Shown: in pieces, positions 7,665 through 15,213 of the stretch
Numbering within the stretch: the stretch's first letter is position 1
Layout of the letters: each line of letters begins with the position of its first letter
Assembly (NCBI GenBank): GCA_022771695.1
Contig: JALEKJ010000029.1
Coordinates: 1-33,254, forward strand
DNA from: Roseburia sp.
GTDB taxonomy: Bacteria; Bacillota; Clostridia; Lachnospirales; Lachnospiraceae
Length of the DNA: 33,254 bases
Reading direction: 5' to 3'
Program-made: the position numbers and the translations under genes
The notes under the pieces: generated by a model
Told to the model about the DNA's origin: nothing
The model's input: the letters and a program-made list of their open reading frames with translations, nothing else
Databases searched by the model: none

Positions 7665-7687
7665 TATGATAGACTATGAAACATAGT
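7665..7687 (+). promoter_or_regulatory. Candidate -10 box with adjacent perfect palindrome
   Basis: TATGAT at 7665-7670 is a fair -10, with no good -35. The perfect palindrome actatg-aaa-catagt (7673-7687) follows at the expected transcription start of the flavin enzyme gene. The position suits a repressor site; the regulator is unknown. Confidence 0.4.
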
Positions 7688-7712
7688 AATCAAAACTATA
7701 TAAGGAGGAATT

Positions 7713-8789
7713 ATGAAAAAGGTATTTGACATGAAAGCGTTTAATGGATGGAATTTGGAACTTCCACTGATTCAAGGGGGAATGGGTGTTGGTGTAAGCC
7801 TTGGAGGGCTTGCGGGAGCTGTTGCAGCGGAAGGAGCAATGGGCGTGATTTCTACGGCGCAGATTGGTTTCTTAAATCCGGACTTTATGGGAAACGAACT
7901 GGAATGCAATGTACGAGAAATACATAAGCAGATTCAAAAGGCAAAGAAAATTGCCGGTGGAAGAGGCATGATCGGTGTCAATGTGATGGTGGCATTACAG
8001 CAGTACCGCCAGCATGTAAAAGAGGCGGTGCGCGCAGGCGCAGATGCAATTATTTGCGGAGCAGGACTTCCGATGGATCTACCGGAATTGGTAAAAGAGG
8101 GCGCTGCAAAGATTGCACCGATTGTGTCTTCACGAAAAGCAATCTCACTAATTCTGCGAGCATGGGACAAAAAATATCAGAGGACACCGGATTTTATCGT
8201 TGCGGAAGGACCGTTGGCAGGCGGGCATCTGGGCTTTTCTCCTCAGCAGTTGAGCAAAGATGCGCAGGGGAATTTTGAACAGGAACTCACAGGTATCATT
8301 GAGGAGAAGAAATGCTATGAAGAAAAATATGGAAAAAAGATACCGGTGTTTGCGGCAGGAGGCATCTGGGATGTACAGGATGCGCTGCATATGAGAGAAC
8401 TGGGGGCAGACGGTATTCAGGCAGCCACCCGGTTTGTGGCAACGGAAGAATGTGATGCATCCTACGCGTATAAAATGGCATATGTGAATGCCAAAGAAGA
8501 GGATGTAGAGATTATAAAAAGTCCGGTAGGAATGCCGGGAAGAGCATTGAATAATGCGTTCATTCAAGAGACAAAGGAAATGAAGCAGAAGATTGAACGC
8601 TGTTACCGGTGCATACGAAGCTGCAAGCCTGCAGAGATTCCATACTGCATTACCAAAGCGTTGGTGGCTGCAGTACAGGGAGACGTGGAGCATGGTCTTG
8701 TTTTCTGCGGACAGAATGTGGGAAAAGTAAAGAAAATCGAAAATGTACATGAAGTGGTAGAGGATTTGATGTACCTGCCTCATGCGTAA
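7713..8789 (+). CDS. Nitronate monooxygenase / 2-nitropropane dioxygenase-family flavoprotein
   Basis: This 358-residue FMN-dependent TIM-barrel protein of the NPD family (PF03060) has QGGMGVGVS near residues 21-29, GAGLP at 116-120, GPLAGGHLGF with the family histidine at H172, and the phosphate-binding loop AAGGIWD near 214-220. Family members include nitronate monooxygenases and the FabK enoyl-ACP reductases, and the sequence alone does not separate them. It is longer than many members and carries a C-terminal cysteine group (C297, C300, C304, C312, and C332 further on). This could bind a metal or Fe-S cluster. AAGGAGG lies close before the ATG. The gene is monocistronic between two terminators, with no fatty-acid genes nearby, so a FabK role has no support from context. 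Confidence 0.88.
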   Translation: MKKVFDMKAFNGWNLELPLIQGGMGVGVSLGGLAGAVAAEGAMGVISTAQIGFLNPDFMGNELECNVREIHKQIQKAKKIAGGRGMIGVNVMVALQQYRQHVKEAVRAGADAIICGAGLPMDLPELVKEGAAKIAPIVSSRKAISLILRAWDKKYQRTPDFIVAEGPLAGGHLGFSPQQLSKDAQGNFEQELTGIIEEKKCYEEKYGKKIPVFAAGGIWDVQDALHMRELGADGIQAATRFVATEECDASYAYKMAYVNAKEEDVEIIKSPVGMPGRALNNAFIQETKEMKQKIERCYRCIRSCKPAEIPYCITKALVAAVQGDVEHGLVFCGQNVGKVKKIENVHEVVEDLMYLPHA

Positions 8790-8794
8790 AATGC

Positions 8795-8829
8795 AAAGAA
8801 GAGCCGCCGGCAAGGGGGGCTCTTCTTTG
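8795..8829 (+). terminator. Terminator after the flavin enzyme gene
   Basis: A perfect 11-bp stem, aaagaagagcc (8795-8805) with ggctcttcttt (8818-8828), encloses a GC-rich 12-base loop. It starts six bases after the stop codon. The T run is short. Confidence 0.75.
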
Positions 8830-8872
8830 ATATGTAGAAATTAATATAAGAACAAATGTGTAATTCCTGATT

Positions 8873-8909
8873 ATATAAAAAATGCCGAAAGCTCAAAGCT
8901 ATCAGCATT
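8873..8909 (-). terminator. Terminator downstream of tRNA-Glu
   Basis: On the minus strand, aatgc...agct pairs with agct...gcatt across an internal loop (arms within 8881-8909), followed by TTTTTTATATA (8883-8873). It is placed about 30 bases after the tRNA 3' end. Confidence 0.6.
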
Positions 8910-8939
8910 CTCGGGTTGGGCTGTTATTACTAACAGTAG

Positions 8940-9011
8940 CAGTTCGTAGGGGAATCGAACCCCTGTTTCCGCCGTGAGAGGGCGGCGTCTTAACCGCTTG
9001 ACCAACGAACC
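8940..9011 (-). tRNA. tRNA-Glu (anticodon CTC)
   Basis: Read on the minus strand, the 72-nt sequence folds as a cloverleaf. The acceptor is GGTTCGT with ACGAACT (one terminal G-U), the discriminator is G, and the D arm is GTC-AAGCGGTTAA-GAC. The anticodon stem is CCGCC/GGCGG with loop CTCTCAC, giving anticodon CTC, and the T arm is GGGG-TTCGATT-CCCC. The T-loop and D-arm match bacterial tRNA-Glu. CCA is not encoded and must be added after transcription. It stands alone, with its own promoter and terminator. CTC reads GAG codons, supplementing the usual TTC species. Confidence 0.96.
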
Positions 9012-9022
9012 GAACAATAGCT

Positions 9023-9050
9023 ATTATAACATGCAAAATAAAAAAAGCAA
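9023..9050 (-). promoter_or_regulatory. Promoter of tRNA-Glu
   Basis: On the minus strand TTGCTT (9050-9045), a 16-bp spacer and TATAAT (9028-9023) lie 11 bases before the tRNA 5' end. Confidence 0.7.
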
Positions 9051-9184
9051 GCATTTTTTTAATTTTTGTAAAATACTAAAAATATACACAATTCAGACAA
9101 ATCGAGATATGATAAACACGACAAAAAAAGTGCTTGCGGTACGAAAGTATCAGACATAATGACGAAAACAGAAAAACAATATTG

Positions 9185-9190
9185 TATAAT
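9185..9190 (+). promoter_or_regulatory. Possible -10 box for the hydrogenase operon
   Basis: A perfect TATAAT lies 103 bases before the hydC start, but no good -35 precedes it. A second option is TAAAAT at 9246-9251, also with a poor -35. The A/T-rich 9052-9180 stretch holds nothing else I can support. Confidence 0.35.
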
Positions 9191-9201
9191 ACTGACAAAA
9201 A

Positions 9202-9258
9202 TGTGAAAAAATTAACATTCTTATTTCAAAAGTTGTCTAATATGTTAAAATAGTAACG
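9202..9258 (+). promoter_or_regulatory. Rex-like operator(s) upstream of the hydrogenase operon
   Basis: TGTGAAAAAATTAACA at 9202-9217 matches the 16-bp core of the Rex consensus (TGTTAA-N4-TTAACA) with one mismatch. A second, half-conserved site, TGTTAA-aata-GTAACG, is at 9243-9258, 41 bp away or about four helical turns. Rex senses the NADH/NAD ratio and represses fermentative and hydrogenase genes in Clostridia. This fits the NADH-linked enzyme encoded downstream. Confidence 0.6.
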
Positions 9259-9292
9259 AACTTTTGCTAGAAAATAAATGGAGGTTTTTACA

Positions 9293-9772
9293 ATGCTAGA
9301 ACAGTCGTACTATGACAAAGCGGATGAAATCATCGCGCTGCATGGAATTGCGAAGAAGTCACTGATACCTGTCATTCAGGATATCCAGGCAGAATATCGC
9401 TATCTGCCGCCGGAGCTTCTTAGCTATGTTGCAGAGAAGTTGGGAATCGGTGAGGCGAAAGCCTATAGCGTGGCAACTTTTTATGAAAATTTCTCTTTTG
9501 AGGCGAAGGGGAAGTACATTATCAAGGTATGTGACGGTACAGCCTGTCATGTGAGAAAATCTACGGCAATCTTAAACAAATTAAGAGAAGAACTGGGCTT
9601 GAGTGCCGAGAAACACACGACAGATGATATGATGTTCACCCTTGAGACCGTATCCTGCCTAGGAGCATGTGGTCTGGCTCCGGCGCTTACAGTCAATGAT
9701 AAGGTACACCCGGCAATGACACCGGAGAAGGTGACAGAGCTAATTGCAGCGCTGAAAAAAGGAGAAGAGTAA
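9293..9772 (+). CDS. hydC: NADH-dependent [FeFe]-hydrogenase, NuoE-like [2Fe-2S] subunit
   Basis: This 159-residue thioredoxin-like ferredoxin is related to the NuoE subunit of complex I. The four cluster ligands are C80 and C85 (VCDGTACH) and C122 and C126 (SCLGACG). The N-terminal helical part has the NuoE-type signature YLPPELLSYVAEKLGI and AYSVATFYENF. It passes electrons in the HydABC complex between the flavin subunit and the hydrogenase. ATG 9293 is chosen because GGAGG at 9280-9284 is eight bases before it; ATG 9278 overlaps that site and is rejected. It is the first gene of the three-gene operon, one base before hydB. Confidence 0.9.
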   Translation: MLEQSYYDKADEIIALHGIAKKSLIPVIQDIQAEYRYLPPELLSYVAEKLGIGEAKAYSVATFYENFSFEAKGKYIIKVCDGTACHVRKSTAILNKLREELGLSAEKHTTDDMMFTLETVSCLGACGLAPALTVNDKVHPAMTPEKVTELIAALKKGEE

Positions 9773-9773
9773 A

Positions 9774-11645
9774 ATGAAGATAAATTCCAGAGACGATTTA
9801 AGGCTGGCGAGAGAGGCAGCAATCGCTGAGATGAAGAGTCAGACCAAGCGTGTCTTGATCTGTGCAGGAACCGGATGTCTAGCAGGCGGCTCTCAGCAGA
9901 TTTATGAGAGATTTAAGACATTGACGGAGGGGATGGAAGGTGTTGATATCACATTCGCACCGGAGGCGGCGCACGTGGGGGTAAAGCAGAGCGGTTGCCA
10001 CGGTTTCTGCGAGATGGGACCATTGGTGCGTATTGAGCCGTCCAATTATTTGTACATAAAAGTAAAAGAAGAGGATTGCGAAGAAATCTTTCAAGAGACG
10101 ATTTTGCATGATAGACCGGTGGAGCGTCTGTTGTATGAGTTAAACGGCGTAAAATACAAAGAACAGGAGCAGATTCCGTTCTATGCGAAGCAGACCAGAC
10201 AGGTTTTAAAGAACTGTGGACATATCGACGCAGAGAACATATCCGAATATTTTGCAGTTGGTGGGTATCAGGCATTGGAAAAAGCATTGTTTGATATGAC
10301 ACCGGAAGAAGTCGTGGATGTAGTCTTGGAGTCAAATCTGCGCGGACGCGGAGGCGGAGGGTTCCAGACAGGCTACAAGTGGAAACAGGTAGCAAGACAG
10401 AAAGAAAAAATCCGCTATGTTGTCTGTAACGGTGATGAGGGCGACCCGGGTGCATTTATGGACCGAAGCGTCATGGAAGGCGACCCACACAAGATGCTTG
10501 AGGGTATGATTATTGCAGGATATGCTGTCGGTGCACAGGAAGGCTATATCTACGTGCGTGCCGAGTATCCGCTCGCAATCAAGCGTCTGAAGGTGGCGAT
10601 TGCGCAGGCAGAGGAAGCAGGGATTTTAGGGGATAATATCATGGGTTCCGGTTACAGCTTCCGCATTCATATTAACCGGGGCGCGGGAGCGTTTGTCTGC
10701 GGAGAGGGAAGTGCGCTTACCGCATCCATTGAGGGAGAGCGCGGTATGCCTCGTACGAAACCACCAAGAACGGTAGAACAGGGACTTTTTGCGAAGCCGA
10801 CAGTACTCAACAATGTCGAGACATATGCGAACGTGCCGTTAATTATTTCAAACGGGGCAGAGTGGTATCACCAGCTTGGTACGGAGACGAGCCCGGGAAC
10901 CAAGGCGTTTGCACTGACCGGAAGTGTGAAGAATACGGGACTTATTGAGGTACCGATGGGTACAACCCTGCGCGAGATTGTATACGATATCGGTGGTGGT
11001 GTCAAAGGGGATGTGCCATTTAAAGCGGTACAGATTGGCGGTCCATCAGGGGGGTGTCTGGTGACCAGCAATCTGGATGTGAAGCTTGACTTTGATTCAT
11101 TAAAGAAACTTGGTGCGATGATTGGCTCCGGTGGTCTGGTTGTCATGGATGAAAATACCTGTATGGTGGAAGTGGCACGTTTCTTTATGAATTTCACCCA
11201 GAATGAGAGCTGCGGAAAGTGTGTTCCTTGTCGCGAGGGTACGAGACGAATGCTTGAGATATTGGAAGATATTGTAGCAGGAAAAGGTACGATGGAACAG
11301 TTGGATATTCTGCAGGAGCTTGGTGAGGCAATTACCGATACGGCACTCTGCGGTCTTGGAAAGAGTGCTGCGTTACCGGTTTTAAGTACATTAAAGAATT
11401 TCCGTGACGAGTATATTGAACATGTGATGGATAAGCGCTGCCGTACCGGTAATTGTCAGGCGTTGCGCCGTTACATTATTGATCCTTCCAAGTGTAAGGG
11501 CTGCTCTAAATGTGCAAGAAACTGTCCGGTGGAAGCAATTACCGGAAAAGTGAAGGAACCGTTTCACATTGATACAACGAAGTGTATCAAGTGCGGAGCC
11601 TGCATGGAGAACTGTGCATTTGGCGCAATCTATACGGAAAACTAG
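9774..11645 (+). CDS. hydB: NADH-dependent [FeFe]-hydrogenase, NuoF-like flavin subunit
   Basis: This 623-residue cytoplasmic subunit binds FMN, NAD(H) and several Fe-S clusters. The N-terminus has a thioredoxin-like [2Fe-2S] domain (CAGTGCLAGG, then GCHGFCEMGP). A NuoF core follows, with the NADH/FMN loop GRGGGGFQTG and GDEGDPGAFMDR. The [4Fe-4S] site is ESCGKCVPCREGTRRM. The C-terminus holds two bacterial-ferredoxin clusters, CKGCSKCARNCP and CIKCGACMENCA. This domain order is that of HydB from trimeric electron-bifurcating hydrogenases (Thermotoga/Acetobacterium type). Those enzymes couple NADH and reduced ferredoxin to hydrogen formation. It starts one base after the hydC stop and is followed by hydA after 26 bases. 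Confidence 0.93.
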   Translation: MKINSRDDLRLAREAAIAEMKSQTKRVLICAGTGCLAGGSQQIYERFKTLTEGMEGVDITFAPEAAHVGVKQSGCHGFCEMGPLVRIEPSNYLYIKVKEEDCEEIFQETILHDRPVERLLYELNGVKYKEQEQIPFYAKQTRQVLKNCGHIDAENISEYFAVGGYQALEKALFDMTPEEVVDVVLESNLRGRGGGGFQTGYKWKQVARQKEKIRYVVCNGDEGDPGAFMDRSVMEGDPHKMLEGMIIAGYAVGAQEGYIYVRAEYPLAIKRLKVAIAQAEEAGILGDNIMGSGYSFRIHINRGAGAFVCGEGSALTASIEGERGMPRTKPPRTVEQGLFAKPTVLNNVETYANVPLIISNGAEWYHQLGTETSPGTKAFALTGSVKNTGLIEVPMGTTLREIVYDIGGGVKGDVPFKAVQIGGPSGGCLVTSNLDVKLDFDSLKKLGAMIGSGGLVVMDENTCMVEVARFFMNFTQNESCGKCVPCREGTRRMLEILEDIVAGKGTMEQLDILQELGEAITDTALCGLGKSAALPVLSTLKNFRDEYIEHVMDKRCRTGNCQALRRYIIDPSKCKGCSKCARNCPVEAITGKVKEPFHIDTTKCIKCGACMENCAFGAIYTEN

Positions 11646-11671
11646 AGAAGTTTGTTGGAGGGGAAATAATC

Positions 11672-13360
11672 ATGGACTATATTACAATCGATTCAAAATG
11701 TGTGCCGATTGAAGGCGAGAAAAATGTGCTGTCACTCATCCGAAAAGCCGGGATTGATCTGCCGACATTCTGTTATCATTCAGAACTGTCAATTTATGGA
11801 GCATGCCGTTTGTGTGTGGTGGAGGATGACAGAGGAAGAATTTTTGCATCCTGCTCGGAACAGCCTAGACCGGGCATGGTGATTTATACAAATACGAAGA
11901 AAGTGCAGCGTTACCGCAAGCTTATCATTGAACTGCTTTTGGCATCCCATTGCAGGGACTGTACCACTTGCCATAAGAACGGCATGTGTGAACTGCAGTC
12001 GCTGGCATATCGTGTCGGCGTACATGCAGTGCGGTTTTTAAATAACCGGAAAGAAAAAGAACTTGATATGAGTTCTCCGAGTATCGTCAGAGACCCGAAT
12101 AAGTGTATTCTTTGTGGCGACTGTGTACGTACCTGTGACGAAATTCAGGGGGTAGGGGCAATCGACTTTGCAAATCGCGGCTCTAAGATGGAAGTTATGC
12201 CTGCATTTGACAAAAAACTGGCAGAAACAGACTGTGTGGGATGCGGACAGTGTGCGTCTGTCTGTCCGACTGCAGCGATTTCTATCCGAACAAATGTCAC
12301 GCAGGTATGGAATGCGATTGAGGATGAGAATGTGCGCGTGGTAGCCCAGATTGCACCGGCAGTTCGCGTTGCGGTGGGAGATCATTTCGGAATACCAAAA
12401 GGGGAAAATTCCTTTGGTAAGCTGGTAGAGGCGTTGCGTATCATGGGATTTGATGAGGTATATGATACCAATTTCGCGGCAGACCTTACGGTTATGGAAG
12501 AATCCAAAGAATTTGTGGAACGTCTTGAAAAAAATGAGAAGCTGCCGTTATTTACTTCCTGCTGTCCGGGCTGGGTAAAATATTGCGAGAATAAATATCC
12601 GGAATTTGCAGAGCATATTTCGACCTGCCGTTCGCCACAGGGAATGCTCTCGGCGGTAATCAAAGAGTATTATGCGAAGAAGGATAAGGAAGACGGAAAG
12701 CGGACGATGGTCGTGTCCATCATGCCTTGTACAGCGAAAAAAGGAGAAATATTGCGCCCGGATAACTTTACGGACGGAAGACAGGATACGGACTATGTGC
12801 TGACAACGGTAGAGATTATCCGCATGATTAAGCAGGTGGGAATCCGTTTTGAAAAGCTTGGCGGAGAAGCAGCGGATATGCCGTTTTCCATTGCCTCCGG
12901 CGGAGGCGCTATCTTCGGCGCAACAGGAGGTGTGACGGAAGCGGTGCTGCGTCATCTTGCTACGGAGAAAAACTATAAGACATTGAATGCAATCAGCTTT
13001 ACTGGAATCCGTGGAGAAGAAGGAATCAAAGAGACGACCGTAACGCTTGGAGAGCGGGAAGTGCGTATCGCAATCGTACATGGACTCGCGAATGCAGGGC
13101 GGTTGCTCGAAGCAATAAAGCGCGGTGAAAAAGAGTACGACTTTGTCGAGGTGATGGCATGCCGCAGAGGCTGTATTATGGGCGGAGGACAGCCGGCACA
13201 GGCGGGACCGCGGACCAGAAAAGGACGTATGGAAGGTATCTATAAAGTGGATGCGAACTCAAACATTCGGTTCCCGGATGAAAATCCTGCGATTAAGCAG
13301 CTTTATGACGGATTATTAAAGGGGAATGAACATAGACTTTTGCATAGAAATCTGCACTAG
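11672..13360 (+). CDS. hydA: [FeFe]-hydrogenase catalytic subunit
   Basis: From ATG 11672 (GGAGGGG eight bases upstream) the product has 562 residues. Clusters in order are [2Fe-2S] C34, C45, C48, C61; His-ligated [4Fe-4S] H93, C97, C100, C106; and two [4Fe-4S] sites C145-C155 and C188-C198. The H-cluster motifs are TSCCPGW (295-301), MPCTAKKGE (351-359) and MACRRGCIMGGGQP (495-508). All four H-cluster cysteines (C297, C353, C497, C501) are present. With hydC and hydB this forms an electron-bifurcating or NADH-coupled hydrogenase that reoxidises NADH and ferredoxin during fermentation. The H-cluster maturases HydE, HydF and HydG are not in the window and must be elsewhere. An earlier in-frame ATG at 11582 lies inside hydB and is rejected. 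Confidence 0.96.
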   Translation: MDYITIDSKCVPIEGEKNVLSLIRKAGIDLPTFCYHSELSIYGACRLCVVEDDRGRIFASCSEQPRPGMVIYTNTKKVQRYRKLIIELLLASHCRDCTTCHKNGMCELQSLAYRVGVHAVRFLNNRKEKELDMSSPSIVRDPNKCILCGDCVRTCDEIQGVGAIDFANRGSKMEVMPAFDKKLAETDCVGCGQCASVCPTAAISIRTNVTQVWNAIEDENVRVVAQIAPAVRVAVGDHFGIPKGENSFGKLVEALRIMGFDEVYDTNFAADLTVMEESKEFVERLEKNEKLPLFTSCCPGWVKYCENKYPEFAEHISTCRSPQGMLSAVIKEYYAKKDKEDGKRTMVVSIMPCTAKKGEILRPDNFTDGRQDTDYVLTTVEIIRMIKQVGIRFEKLGGEAADMPFSIASGGGAIFGATGGVTEAVLRHLATEKNYKTLNAISFTGIRGEEGIKETTVTLGEREVRIAIVHGLANAGRLLEAIKRGEKEYDFVEVMACRRGCIMGGGQPAQAGPRTRKGRMEGIYKVDANSNIRFPDENPAIKQLYDGLLKGNEHRLLHRNLH

Positions 13361-13374
13361 AGCATGGGTTTTGG

Positions 13375-13403
13375 TTGAAATTGCATTGTGACTGGACTAA
13401 AAT
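13375..13403 (+). promoter_or_regulatory. Promoter of the sugar kinase gene
   Basis: TTGAAA (13375-13380), a 17-bp spacer and TAAAAT (13398-13403) lie 46 bp before the ATG. No clear terminator separates it from hydA. Confidence 0.6.
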
Positions 13404-13449
13404 AAAGATAGCAAATATCAGATGCACTGATTGATAAGGAGGCCCGTGT

Positions 13450-14538
13450 ATGGAACACAAAAATCCGTTACTGCATGAGAACGAGAGTGATAATAAATTT
13501 ATTACCATCGGGGAGATTATGATACGTCTGACTCCTCCGAATTATGAAAAGATTCGTATGACGCACAGCTTTGAAGCAAGCTATGGTGGCAGTGAGGCAA
13601 ATATCGCTTTGGCATTGGCTAATTTGGGTGTGGACAGCACGTTCTTTACGGTAGTGCCGGACAACAGCCTCGGTAAGAGTGCAATCCGTTTGTTGCGAAG
13701 CAACGATGTACATTGTACGCCAGTTATCTTAAGCACACCGGAGGAGACACCGTCGCACAGACTTGGCAGCTATTACTTAGAGACAGGATATGGAATTCGT
13801 CCAAGCAAGGTTATCTATGATAGGAAGCACAGCGCAATCACGGAGTACGATTTTAGCAGGGTGGATTTGGAGGATTTGTTAGACGGATATACATGGCTGC
13901 ATTTAAGTGGTATCACACCGGCATTGGCACCGAACTGCAGAAAGCTTACGATGGATTGCCTGAAGGTGGCGAAGGAAAAGGGCATTACAGTCAGCTTTGA
14001 CGGTAACTTTCGGAGCAAGCTTTGGACGTGGGAGGAAGCGAGAGACTTCTGTACGGAGTGTCTGCCATATGTGGATGTACTGCTCGGCATTGAGCCATAC
14101 CATCTCTGGAGAGATGAAAATGACCACAGCAAGGGTGATGTGAAGGACGGAGTGCCGCTACAACCGAGTTATGAGCAACAGGATGAGATATTCCAGGCGT
14201 TTGTGGCGCGTTACCCGAATTTAAAATGCATTGCAAGACATGTTCGTTATGCACACAGTGGTAGCGAGAACAGTTTGAAGGCATATTTGTGGTACGAAGA
14301 CCATACCTTTGAGAGCAAACTGTTTACGTTTAATATTTTAGACCGTGTTGGCGGTGGCGATGCATTTGCAAGCGGGCTGATCTACGCGATGATGCATGAT
14401 TATAAGCCGATGGATATGGTCAATTTTGCGGTGGCAAGCAGTGTAATCAAACACACGATTCGCGGTGATGCGAACATTACGGATGATGTTGAGAGCATCC
14501 GCAACCTTATGAATATGAATTACGATATTAAGAGGTAA
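13450..14538 (+). CDS. PfkB-family sugar kinase, 2-keto-3-deoxygluconate kinase-like
   Basis: This 362-residue ribokinase/PfkB-fold kinase has the N-terminal signature YGGSEANIALALANLG (45-60), with the substrate-binding glycines. The C-terminal signature is DRVGGGDAFASG, with catalytic base D304. The tract FDGNFRSKLW (183-192) resembles the DxNxRxxLW motif of KDG kinases, so KDG is the most likely substrate. That sugar acid arises from pectin and uronate breakdown. AAGGAGG precedes the ATG. No KDPG aldolase or uronate gene is adjacent and it has its own promoter, so the substrate call rests on sequence alone. Fructokinase or another PfkB activity cannot be excluded. Confidence 0.85.
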   Translation: MEHKNPLLHENESDNKFITIGEIMIRLTPPNYEKIRMTHSFEASYGGSEANIALALANLGVDSTFFTVVPDNSLGKSAIRLLRSNDVHCTPVILSTPEETPSHRLGSYYLETGYGIRPSKVIYDRKHSAITEYDFSRVDLEDLLDGYTWLHLSGITPALAPNCRKLTMDCLKVAKEKGITVSFDGNFRSKLWTWEEARDFCTECLPYVDVLLGIEPYHLWRDENDHSKGDVKDGVPLQPSYEQQDEIFQAFVARYPNLKCIARHVRYAHSGSENSLKAYLWYEDHTFESKLFTFNILDRVGGGDAFASGLIYAMMHDYKPMDMVNFAVASSVIKHTIRGDANITDDVESIRNLMNMNYDIKR

Positions 14539-14597
14539 AAAACACTTGCATTTTGCGGGTTGAGGTGCTATTCTTAATATGATAACACGATGACTAG

Positions 14598-14627
14598 ATT
14601 GAGAGAGGGCGTTTGTCCTCTCTCAAT
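14598..14627 (+). terminator. Perfect hairpin between the kinase gene and rimP
   Basis: attgagagagg (14598-14608) and cctctctcaat (14617-14627) pair perfectly over 11 bp with an eight-base loop. The downstream run is only TTCACGTTTAT, so it may be a weak terminator of the kinase gene or part of the rimP leader. The rest of 14539-14710 shows no gene. Confidence 0.5.
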
Positions 14628-14710
14628 TCACGTTTATAGTGAAAAGTCGTAATGATTCAGAACCAAGCGCTGAATAATAAAAATTGAATATTGAGAAAGA
14701 AGGTGTACAC

Positions 14711-15178
14711 ATGTCAAAGCGTGAGAGTTATGAAGCGCGCACCGAAGAACTGATTACTCCGATTATTGAGCGAATGAATTTCGAACTGGTCGATGTGGAG
14801 TATGTAAAGGAAGGCGGTACATGGTATCTGCGGGCTTATATTGATAAGGAAGGCGGAATTACCGTGAATGACTGCGAGGCAGTTGCCAGAGAGATGAATG
14901 AGATTCTAGACCGGGAAGACTTCGTGGAGGATTCCTATGTGTTCGAGGTGAGTTCACCGGGACTTGGCAGACCGCTGAAAAAAGAAAAGGACTATGTCCG
15001 CAGCATGGGGAAGGAAGTAGAGATACGAACTTATCGTGCAATCAACCGTGAAAAAGAATTTTATGGAATCTTGACAGCATACGACGATGCAACGGTGACC
15101 ATTGAGCAGGAGGATGGCGAGAAACTCACATTTGAAAAGAGCGATATCGCACTTATTCGTCTGGCTTTTGATTTTTAA
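14711..15178 (+). CDS. rimP: Ribosome maturation factor RimP
   Basis: This 155-residue protein has the usual RimP length and two-domain form. The alpha/beta N-terminal domain includes ELVDVEYVKEGGTWYLRAYI and the CEAVAREMNEILD helix. The central signature is YVFEVSSPGLGRPL, followed by an Sm-like C-terminal domain. It assists assembly of the 30S subunit in the cytoplasm. Of the possible starts, ATG 14711 is best: AGAAGG is seven bases upstream, while the TTG at 14684 has no such site. It is the first gene of the conserved rimP-nusA-infB operon. Confidence 0.95.
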   Translation: MSKRESYEARTEELITPIIERMNFELVDVEYVKEGGTWYLRAYIDKEGGITVNDCEAVAREMNEILDREDFVEDSYVFEVSSPGLGRPLKKEKDYVRSMGKEVEIRTYRAINREKEFYGILTAYDDATVTIEQEDGEKLTFEKSDIALIRLAFDF

Positions 15179-15213
15179 ATACGCTTAAGTACAAATAATA
15201 GGAGGATAATATA

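Noticed and set aside
7713-8789. Assignment as FabK enoyl-ACP reductase
   Set aside because: The family similarity allows it, but no fatty-acid synthesis genes are nearby and the C-terminal cysteines are not a FabK feature.
9052-9180. Small gene in the A/T-rich stretch upstream of the hydrogenase operon
   Set aside because: The only forward frame runs through tRNA antisense sequence and A/T-rich spacer with no ribosome binding site.
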